Part shown: positions 1 to 5,014 of the stretch, piece by piece
Position numbering within the stretch: position 1 is the stretch's first letter
Layout of the letters: each line of letters begins with the position of its first letter
Source of the DNA: Ruminococcaceae bacterium UBA1244
GTDB lineage: Bacteria > Bacillota > Clostridia > Oscillospirales > Acutalibacteraceae
DNA: 5,172 bases
Reading direction: 5' to 3'
NCBI GenBank assembly: GCA_002308635.1
Contig: DBWG01000058.1
Span: 578-5,749, forward strand
Program-made: the position numbers and the translations under genes
Notes under the pieces: model-generated
Told to the model about the DNA's origin: nothing
What the model saw: the letters and a program-made list of their open reading frames with translations, nothing else
Database searches by the model: none

Positions 1-113
1 TATCATTTGCGCTGATGAATCTCGGAGGCTTTCTTATAGCTTTTGTCACTGCACTTCTCCACAACATAAAAGCCGTCCCAAAAAAAGGAACGGCTCAGCA
101 TAATAAACAGTAA
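1..113 (+). CDS. C-terminal end of a probable integral membrane protein (5' end outside window)
   Basis: The frame whose first complete codon begins at base 3 stays open for 36 codons and stops with TAA at 111-113. The visible residues begin SFALMNLGGFLIAFVTALLH, a strongly hydrophobic stretch typical of a last transmembrane helix, followed by a short basic, polar tail (KAVPKKG, then AQHNKQ) that would suit the cytoplasmic side. A terminator-like hairpin with a T-rich tail on this strand begins 20 bases after the stop, which supports a real gene end here. The other two plus frames give a stop at base 13 or a non-hydrophobic peptide. The fragment is too short to assign a family; transporter permeases and other multi-pass proteins all fit. 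It converges on the CotH-type gene at 170-2083. Confidence 0.55.
   Translation, partial: SFALMNLGGFLIAFVTALLHNIKAVPKKGTAQHNKQ
62..95 (-). terminator. Terminator-like hairpin for leftward transcripts, inside the convergent gene's 3' end
   Basis: Read on the minus strand, AGCCGTTCC pairs with GGGACGGCT around a loop of seven T. The stem is nine pairs, one of them a U-G wobble, and is followed by TTTATGTT. In plus-strand RNA the wobble becomes a C-A mismatch, and the bases after the stem are not T-rich, so the structure suits leftward transcription, that is, read-through from the CotH-type gene. It overlaps the last codons of the plus-strand gene ending at 113. The T tract is short, so efficiency is uncertain. 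Confidence 0.4.
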
Positions 114-133
114 ACCAAATAACACCAAAAGCA

Positions 134-171
134 AAGCGTATCCCCGAAAAAACAGGGATACGCTTATTTTT
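134..171 (+). terminator. Rho-independent terminator between convergent genes, possibly bidirectional
   Basis: AAGCGTATCCC (134-144) is perfectly complementary to GGGATACGCTT (155-165), an 11-bp stem with a 10-base A-rich loop. On the plus strand it is followed by ATTTTTAT, a good U-tract, so it best serves the plus-strand gene that stops at 113. On the minus strand it lies just after the stop codon of the CotH-type gene (TAA at 170-172) and is followed by TGCTTTTGG, a weaker tail, so it may stop transcription from both sides. Confidence 0.8.
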
Positions 172-2083
172 ATGAAGCTTTGTATGTCTTCATCAGTCTG
201 GTGATATATTCCTCAAAGGACATATTTTCATTATCGCCGGATGTGAAGCGTCCGTCAAGACTGAATCTGAAGCTCTTCTTTACGTTTGCAAAGTCTATGT
301 CAGGCTTTACAACGCTTTCATAGTGCGACTTTGCTTTCTGATAAAGGCTGTTGAAGTTATCGGTGTTCCAGCGGGAAGACTCCGATATATTTTTAAGTGC
401 GGCAGTATATTCGTCTTTGAGGAGACCGCCGTTGAGTATCGCCGCTTTTATAAGCGGGTTGCGCTGCTGACCGCCTTCTCCGGCTGCTTTTGTTGAGAAC
501 GGTGATTGTGCAGTCATGCCGGTATGTTCGGGATTGTAGCCGTAGGTTATGCCGAGAGTACGGTCATTGTCATAGACGATAAAAATAGCTTTTCCGGTAT
601 CCTTACGGAAATAAACATAGTGATTGTTGTAGTTGTTGCGGATATCGTCAGGGTCGCCAAAGAAATACGATACCGCAAGGAATTTTGCAAAATAATCTGT
701 GTCAACAATACTTTCAAGCTGTGCCTTCGTCATGCTGTGTGAAGCAGTATCAAGGAGATTTTTCAGTGAAGCATGGATCGAAGTCTTTTTGTTTGTTTTG
801 AGATTATAGTTGTATTTCAGCCCCTTATTTTTATCCTCAACTCCGTAGCTGACACTGTACTTTTCGTATGTGGCGGGCTTGTTTGTCCAGCCCACCTTAT
901 AGAGGTCGCCGCCGAGAGCCGATTCAGGAAGGTTCTTTTCAAGGAATATCTCGTCAACAGGCTCATAAATCTTGAATACACCGTAATTCTTACCGTTGAA
1001 CACAAGATTTGAAAGACTTATCCTCTGGGCAAGGATACCGTTTTCTCTTGCGGTCTGAGCGGCGTATATCTCTCTTATGTATGTTTCATCATAAACACTG
1101 TTCCATTTAAGGTCAAGTTCCTTGAGAGTTGCAAGCCGGCGGTTCTTGCGCTGTTTGCGGACTTCCTTGCTTTTCCAGACCTTGACTTCGCTGCCGTATT
1201 CATCCTTATCGTCAAAGGTCTCGTTGAAACTCAGCTTGTAGTGTGAGATATTCAGCTTTCCATGCTTATCGTATACAGGTGAGAGCCACATATTTCCTTT
1301 GAGACGTATACCGACTTCTTCGATAGTATATTTTGTGTTGTTGACCGTCAGTATAAGATCGGCTTTGCGGTAGATCGGCGATTTTGAGCCTATTTTTTTG
1401 TACTTCTCGTAATCCTTCTGTATCTTGTCAAGCTCCGTCTGTGAAATGGAAAGCTCTATCTTTACCTGACTGTCGAGGCTGAAAAGCTCATTGTATAGCG
1501 CCGTTCCGCCGATATCGGTATCAACGGCAGGTTTCGGCTCAGGCTCAGGCTTTGAAACTTCCTCATCTTTTGAAGATTCCTCCTGTTTTGACACTTCAAC
1601 AGGCTTTGACTGTTCCGCAGGCTTGGACTGTTCCACAGGCTTCGACTGTTCCACAGGCTTGGATTGTTCCGCAGGCTTCGACTGTTCCGCAGGCTTCGAC
1701 TGTTCCACAGGCTTCGACTGTTCCGCAGGCTTGGATTGTTCCGCAGGCTTGGACTGTTCCGCAGGCTTTGACTGTTCCGCAGGCTTTGACTGTTCCACAG
1801 GCTTCGACTGTTCCGCAGGCTTCGACTGTTCCTCAGGCTTGGACTGCTCTTCAGTATGTGAGCTTTCTTCCGGCTGTGAAGACTGTTCTTCCGAAGGCTC
1901 ATCCTCAGACAGTTCCTGTTCCGAACTCTCCGATTTACTTTCTTCCTGAGAAAGCTCTGTGGTCTGTGATATTACCGCAGGACTTTCAGTTTCTGACGAG
2001 TCTGACGAACTGCCGGAGCAGGCTGTCATTCCGGTAAGAGAGATCATTGCCGCAAGCAAAAGCGCAAGTCTCCTTTTTTTCAT
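170..2083 (-). CDS. Secreted CotH-family kinase-like lipoprotein with a long EQSKP-repeat linker
   Basis: A 637-residue protein. Residues 1-21 form a lipoprotein signal peptide (KKRR, hydrophobic core, then MTA-C with Cys22 as the likely lipidated residue; Met at -3 is a slightly unusual lipobox). Residues 23-190 are a low-complexity linker rich in Ser, Glu, Gln, Lys and Pro, with 14 tandem EQSKPx repeats at 79-162. Residues about 195-630 resemble the CotH kinase family (PF08757): GIRLKGN at 258-264, KELDLKW with YIREIYAAQTARENGI at 321-350, NGKNYGVFKIYEPVDE at 363-378, GDPDDIRNNYNNHYVYF near 476-492, and YDNDRTLG at 504-511, the acidic metal-binding region. Bacillus CotH is an atypical Ser kinase of spore-coat proteins; here the lipid anchor places the domain outside the membrane. 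The start is set by AGAAGGG ten bases upstream. The gene has its own promoter and is probably monocistronic. Substrate unknown; a non-kinase structural role remains possible. Confidence 0.88.
   Translation of the reverse strand: MKKRRLALLLAAMISLTGMTACSGSSSDSSETESPAVISQTTELSQEESKSESSEQELSEDEPSEEQSSQPEESSHTEEQSKPEEQSKPAEQSKPVEQSKPAEQSKPAEQSKPAEQSKPAEQSKPVEQSKPAEQSKPAEQSKPVEQSKPVEQSKPAEQSKPVEVSKQEESSKDEEVSKPEPEPKPAVDTDIGGTALYNELFSLDSQVKIELSISQTELDKIQKDYEKYKKIGSKSPIYRKADLILTVNNTKYTIEEVGIRLKGNMWLSPVYDKHGKLNISHYKLSFNETFDDKDEYGSEVKVWKSKEVRKQRKNRRLATLKELDLKWNSVYDETYIREIYAAQTARENGILAQRISLSNLVFNGKNYGVFKIYEPVDEIFLEKNLPESALGGDLYKVGWTNKPATYEKYSVSYGVEDKNKGLKYNYNLKTNKKTSIHASLKNLLDTASHSMTKAQLESIVDTDYFAKFLAVSYFFGDPDDIRNNYNNHYVYFRKDTGKAIFIVYDNDRTLGITYGYNPEHTGMTAQSPFSTKAAGEGGQQRNPLIKAAILNGGLLKDEYTAALKNISESSRWNTDNFNSLYQKAKSHYESVVKPDIDFANVKKSFRFSLDGRFTSGDNENMSFEEYITRLMKTYKAS
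1598..1849 (-). repeat. Tandem 18-bp repeat, 14 units, encoding EQSKP(A/V/E)
   Basis: Fourteen contiguous 18-base units in the coding frame of the CotH-type gene encode residues 79-162. In the coding sense the unit is GA(A/G)-CA(G/A)-TCN-AAG-CCT-GNN. From the N-terminus the sixth residue runs E, A, V, A, A, A, A, V, A, A, V, V, A, V. All other amino acids are constant, while the Ser codon switches among TCC, TCG and TCA, Gln between CAG and CAA, and the first unit uses GAG for Glu. Two neighbouring pairs of units are identical in DNA, consistent with local duplication. There are no spacers, so it is not CRISPR. The unit length keeps the frame whatever the copy number. Confidence 0.95.
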
Positions 2084-2093
2084 TCATATACCG

Positions 2094-2100
2094 CCCTTCT
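2094..2100 (-). promoter_or_regulatory. Ribosome binding site of the CotH-type gene
   Basis: AGAAGGG on the minus strand lies ten bases before the ATG at 2081-2083. It supports this start, which also gives a complete signal peptide. Confidence 0.7.
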
Positions 2101-2116
2101 ATGATCGTTTATTGCA

Positions 2117-2134
2117 TATACATTATAATGTATA
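2117..2134. promoter_or_regulatory. Perfect 18-bp palindrome over the -10 element, candidate operator
   Basis: TATACATTATAATGTATA is identical to its own reverse complement; the flanking bases (A at 2116, A at 2135) break the symmetry. It contains the entire minus-strand -10 hexamer and sits just upstream of the predicted transcription start, where a dimeric repressor would block RNA polymerase. AT-rich sequence yields some palindromes by chance, so the operator role is an inference. Confidence 0.4.
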
Positions 2135-2151
2135 AAATACACTTCCGTCAA
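2122..2151 (-). promoter_or_regulatory. Sigma-A-type promoter of the CotH-type gene
   Basis: On the minus strand TTGACG (2146-2151) is followed after 18 bases by TATAAT (2122-2127), one mismatch from the vegetative consensus. Predicted transcription start is near 2115, giving a leader of about 30 bases that contains the ribosome binding site. The hexamers match well enough that the gene could be strongly transcribed in vegetative cells unless repressed, unlike the sporulation-controlled cotH of Bacillus. The -10 lies inside an 18-bp palindrome. Confidence 0.75.
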
Positions 2152-2367
2152 CACGCAGTTTTAACATAAACTTCCAATATTGATATATAAGCTGCAACTC
2201 TCACGTTATATTCAAAAAGACACGATAATACAGGCATTTTGCATAAATCGAAATGCCAAATTTTGTTATTGGTATCAAAGGTCAATAAAAGCATTTCAAT
2301 TGACTTTAACAGCTTAAAGTTTTATAATAGATAAGTGTTTTATAAAACGGATGTTTGTACAACATTT
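2152..2367. other. AT-rich non-coding gap with several inverted repeats
   Basis: This is the stretch between the amidohydrolase stop and the CotH promoter; no credible ORF is present. Visible inverted repeats are GGCATTT (2233-2239) with AAATGCC (2251-2257), GTCAAT (2281-2286) with ATTGAC (2299-2304), ACTTTAA (2303-2309) with TTAAAGT (2314-2320) around a 4-base loop, a perfect 12-bp palindrome GTTTTATAAAAC (2337-2348), and ATGTT with AACAT (2351-2365). None is followed by a clear T-tract on the minus strand, so I cannot name a definite terminator for the amidohydrolase gene. No tRNA or recognised riboswitch is seen. Confidence 0.5.
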
Positions 2368-3201
2368 TCAGCGTGAAAGCAGGCGTTCGGCATTTTTATA
2401 AAGTATCATTTCTTTTTCCGTATCGCTGATACCGTCAAGTGACCTGATATGCTCAACATAAGCCTTCTGATCGTTCCAAGGACTGTCTGTCGCAAACAGC
2501 ACCCTGTCCGCACCGTGACGTTTTATTACGCTGACAGCCTCTTTGTCACCTGTTTTGCTGAAATTCATAAGGGAATGGAAACCACAGCTTATATCTATGT
2601 AGCAGTTTGCTCCGGCAAGATGTTCCATAACGTCATCGTGAAGGTTCATTCCTCCCAAGTGTGCAAACACCATGAACGGCTCCGTAACTCCTGTTTCGGA
2701 CATAACTCTGTCAAGAACGGCTCTTGCCCTGTCCGGCGGACAATGTACCACCTCAAATGCCGGATCCACTCCCGCATGAGACACTACGATAAGACCAAGC
2801 CTTGCACATCCGGTTATGATGCGGATATACCGCTCGTCGTCAATAAATGTTCCGGTATAATCCGGATGTATCTTTATTCCCTTAAAACCGCTGTCTTTGA
2901 GAAACTGCAGTTTGTTCTCAATATCGTCATCATCGGGGTGTATTCCACCGAATGAGACAAGATTTTTATATCTGCGGTTAGTTTCTAAAGCACATTTGTT
3001 TATCGTGTCGAACTGTCCCTTGCGTGTTGCAACGGGAAGTATCACAGATTTGTCGATCCCTGCGCTTTCCATGCCTGAAAGCAGTCCGCTGAGAGTACCG
3101 TCCGTGTATGTGCTGACGTTCTTTGCGTTCTTTTTCAGTGTGTCGATGACCCGTGAAGCCATGCTGTCAGGATAAACGTGTGTATGAAAATCAATTACCA
3201 T
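2368..3201 (-). CDS. Metal-dependent amidohydrolase (TIM-barrel, amidohydrolase-2/TatD-like)
   Basis: A 277-residue protein with the amidohydrolase-superfamily pattern. It has the HxH metal motif in IDFHTHVYPD (His6, His8), IHPD at 87-90, FKGIKIHPDYTG at 106-117, SHAG with His142, FAHLGG with His181, and LFATDSPW with Asp239, the usual catalytic Asp at the end of strand 8. Length and spacing fit small cytoplasmic hydrolases or decarboxylases of PF04909; the HPD motifs also recall TatD-type enzymes. No signal peptide is seen. I prefer the ATG at 3199-3201: GGGGTG lies six bases upstream, and the product begins right at the first barrel strand. A GTG start at 3210 would add three residues (MQF) but would use up that ribosome binding site. 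The gene is divergent from the symporter operon, so co-regulation is possible. The substrate cannot be inferred. Confidence 0.88.
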   Translation of the reverse strand: MVIDFHTHVYPDSMASRVIDTLKKNAKNVSTYTDGTLSGLLSGMESAGIDKSVILPVATRKGQFDTINKCALETNRRYKNLVSFGGIHPDDDDIENKLQFLKDSGFKGIKIHPDYTGTFIDDERYIRIITGCARLGLIVVSHAGVDPAFEVVHCPPDRARAVLDRVMSETGVTEPFMVFAHLGGMNLHDDVMEHLAGANCYIDISCGFHSLMNFSKTGDKEAVSVIKRHGADRVLFATDSPWNDQKAYVEHIRSLDGISDTEKEMILYKNAERLLSR

Positions 3202-3207
3202 AAACTG

Positions 3208-3213
3208 CACCCC
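3208..3213 (-). promoter_or_regulatory. Ribosome binding site deciding the amidohydrolase start
   Basis: GGGGTG on the minus strand resembles the 3' part of AGGAGGTG and sits six bases before the ATG at 3201. The alternative GTG start (3208-3210) is the end of this motif and has no comparable site upstream, so the ATG is favoured. Confidence 0.55.
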
Positions 3214-3224
3214 AATTTGTCTTT

Positions 3225-3230
3225 ATAATA
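3225..3230 (-). promoter_or_regulatory. Candidate -10 element for the amidohydrolase gene
   Basis: TATTAT on the minus strand lies 23 bases before the ATG at 3201, which would give a leader of under 20 bases, just enough for the ribosome binding site. No recognisable -35 is found 16-19 bases upstream, so expression may be weak or activator-dependent. The same hexamer, with similar flanks, occurs facing the other way at 3276-3281. Confidence 0.35.
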
Positions 3231-3280
3231 TGTGTATATTCCGGCTCATTTGCCGACAGAGATGAATATAGCACATATTA
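3226..3280. repeat. Near-perfect inverted repeat in the divergent promoter region
   Basis: Left arm TAATATGTGTATATTC (3226-3241) matches the reverse complement of the right arm (3264-3280), TAATATGTGCTATATTC, except for one extra base. The 22-base centre contains a smaller inverted repeat, CGGC (3242-3245) with GCCG (3252-3255). The arms place a TATTAT -10-like hexamer on each strand, pointing outward to the amidohydrolase and the symporter. This may be a pair of binding sites for one regulator, mirrored promoter elements, or both. Confidence 0.5.
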
Positions 3281-3281
3281 T
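3253..3281 (+). promoter_or_regulatory. Candidate promoter of the symporter-ligase operon
   Basis: CCGACA (3253-3258, four of six matches to TTGACA) and TATTAT (3276-3281, five of six to TATAAT) are separated by 17 bases. Transcription would start near 3288, leaving a leader of about 42 bases with an A-rich stretch and the ribosome binding site AAGGAG (3314-3319), ten bases before the ATG at 3330. Confidence 0.5.
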
Positions 3282-3329
3282 TAAAAATATATTTCCATAA
3301 AGGAATAAAAACAAAGGAGACAAATAAAA

Positions 3330-5009
3330 ATGGATATGTTCATCAAAATTGCGTTCCTCGTAATTTTCTTCGCCGTTATGATCGGCGTCGGAATTTACTG
3401 CCGCAAGCAGGCAACGGACGTAAACGGCTTCGTACTCGGCAACCGCTCGGTAGGTCCCTGGCTGACTGCTTTTGCATTCGGTACTTCCTACTTTTCAGCA
3501 GTTATCTTTGTCGGATATGCAGGTCAGTTCGGCTGGAAGTTCGGTCTTGCATCAACATGGATCGGACTCGGAAACGCCTTTATCGGCTCGCTTCTTGCGT
3601 GGAACATCCTCGGCAGACGTACCCGTGTTATGACTCAGCACCTTGACTCGGCAACCATGCCCGACTTCTTCGCAAAAAGATATAACTCCAAGGCTCTCAA
3701 GATCGTTTCTTCCGTCATCATATTCGTATTCCTCATTCCCTATACCGCATCACTCTACAACGGTCTTTCAAGACTTTTCGGTATGGCATTCGGCATCCCG
3801 TACGAATACTGCGTTATCGCAATGGCAGTTCTTACGGGTATCTACGTTGTACTCGGCGGCTATATGGCAACTGCTATCAACGACTTTATTCAGGGCATTA
3901 TAATGATCGTCGGCATTATCGCAGTAATTGCGGCAGTTCTCCAGCAGAACGGCGGTCTTACAGAAAGCATCAATCTTCTCAGCAAAAAGGAAGCTAACGG
4001 CATCTCTATGGACGGCCCCTTCACTTCATTCTTCGGTCCCGATATACTCGCTCTTATCGGCGTTGTTATCCTTACATCTCTCGGCACCTGGGGACTTCCC
4101 CAGATGGTACAGAAATTCTATGCCATCAAGTCAGAAAAATCCATCAGCACCGGTACTATCGTTTCCACTATATTTGCTATCATCGTTGCAGGCGGATGCT
4201 ACTTCCTCGGCGGCTTCGGCAGACTCTTCGGCACAGCAACCGAAAAGGGTACTCCCGAAGGCGGCTATGACAGCCTTATCCCCTCTATGCTCGAACATCT
4301 CTCTCCGATACTTATCGGTATCGTTGTAGTCCTTGTTCTCTCGGCTTCAATGAGTACGCTTTCAAGCCTTGTTCTTACTTCAAGCTCTGTTCTTACCATC
4401 GACTTCATCGACCCTGTTTTCTGCTCAAAGAAGGCTATGGGCGAAAAGAAAAAAGTCCTCACAATGCGTATATTCATCGTATTCTTCATCGCAGTATCGG
4501 CAATTATCGCTATCGTTCAGGCAAAGTCACCCGTAATGTTCATATCTCAGATGATGGGCGTTTCATGGGGCGCACTCGCAGGCGCATTCCTCGCTCCGTT
4601 CCTCTACGGTCTTTATATGAAGCGTGTTCCGAAAGCCGCAGTATGGATCAACTTCTTTGTCGGCATCGCAATTTCCCTTGCTTCGTTCTACTGCAGCCTC
4701 TCCGGCATCGTTTTTGAAAACCCTGTTCTTAAATACTTCCAGTCACCCATAAACGCAGGTATGCTCGCTATGCTTGCAGGTCTTGTCCTCACTCCCATAA
4801 TCACCCTCATCGCTCCTGCAAAGGACAAGGACAGACAGGAACAGATATTCTCCTGCTACAACAAAAAAGTCCTCGTTTCCAACAAGGTCTCTATCGACGA
4901 GGACAGCAACGAACAGATCGCTCCTCCTAAAAAATCCTCCTCAAACGTAAACAACGGCTCAAAAGCCGCATCAAATAACAACAAAAAAAATAACAAAAAA
5001 AGGAAATGA
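3330..5009 (+). CDS. Sodium:solute symporter (SSS family), possible aromatic/organic-acid uptake
   Basis: A 559-residue multi-pass membrane protein with about 13 hydrophobic segments between residues 3 and 495. SSS-family hallmarks include GNRSVGPWLTAFAFGTSYFS at 37-56, VGYAGQFGWKFG at 61-72, DSATMPDFFAKRY at 106-118, GGYMATAINDFIQGIIMIVG at 176-195 (the family signature region), TWGLPQMVQKFYAIK at 253-267, and SASMSTLSS at 338-346. The last aligns with the PutP segment whose Ser340 and Thr341 bind sodium, so Ser342-Thr343 likely do so here. Where PutP has Asp55 this protein has Tyr54, as in pantothenate-type members, so proline is not a safe substrate call. The tail from about 497 is hydrophilic, ending in an Asn/Ser/Lys-rich low-complexity stretch (535-559). 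The start is supported by AAGGAG ten bases upstream. The next gene is a PaaK-like ligase nearly overlapping it, which suggests import of an acid that the ligase activates. Confidence 0.9.
   Translation: MDMFIKIAFLVIFFAVMIGVGIYCRKQATDVNGFVLGNRSVGPWLTAFAFGTSYFSAVIFVGYAGQFGWKFGLASTWIGLGNAFIGSLLAWNILGRRTRVMTQHLDSATMPDFFAKRYNSKALKIVSSVIIFVFLIPYTASLYNGLSRLFGMAFGIPYEYCVIAMAVLTGIYVVLGGYMATAINDFIQGIIMIVGIIAVIAAVLQQNGGLTESINLLSKKEANGISMDGPFTSFFGPDILALIGVVILTSLGTWGLPQMVQKFYAIKSEKSISTGTIVSTIFAIIVAGGCYFLGGFGRLFGTATEKGTPEGGYDSLIPSMLEHLSPILIGIVVVLVLSASMSTLSSLVLTSSSVLTIDFIDPVFCSKKAMGEKKKVLTMRIFIVFFIAVSAIIAIVQAKSPVMFISQMMGVSWGALAGAFLAPFLYGLYMKRVPKAAVWINFFVGIAISLASFYCSLSGIVFENPVLKYFQSPINAGMLAMLAGLVLTPIITLIAPAKDKDRQEQIFSCYNKKVLVSNKVSIDEDSNEQIAPPKKSSSNVNNGSKAASNNNKKNNKKRK
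4998..5004 (+). promoter_or_regulatory. Ribosome binding site of the PaaK-like gene, within the symporter's last codons
   Basis: AAAAGGA ends ten bases before ATG 5015 and 13 before ATG 5018. It is only one base from the ATG at 5006, which overlaps the symporter stop, so the later starts are favoured. The site forms part of the symporter's Lys/Arg tail codons. Confidence 0.6.
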
Positions 5010-5014
5010 TCAAA

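Noticed and set aside
506..1012. Plus-strand open frames antisense to the CotH domain
   Set aside because: They show no family motifs and lie opposite conserved CotH motifs, as expected of shadow frames.
1598..1849. CRISPR-like array
   Set aside because: The units are directly contiguous 18-mers in a coding frame, with no unique spacers.
1462..2037. Long open frames on both strands across the repeat array, including Cys-rich and Val-Pro-Gln-rich readings
   Set aside because: They exist because an 18-bp unit without stops stays open in several frames. Their composition is purely repetitive, they lack credible starts, and the CotH frame alone continues into a recognisable domain.
2124..2129. 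TATAAT on the plus strand within the palindrome, as a rightward promoter
   Set aside because: No -35 match lies 16-18 bases upstream and no plus-strand gene follows for about 1.2 kb; it results from the palindrome's symmetry.
2302..2323. ACTTTAA/TTAAAGT hairpin with TTTT as a rho-independent terminator
   Set aside because: The T run is on the plus strand, where no gene precedes it; on the minus strand the tail is not T-rich, and the stem is almost all A-T.
3202..3210. GTG start for the amidohydrolase at 3210
   Set aside because: No ribosome binding site precedes it, whereas the same bases form a suitable site for the ATG at 3201.
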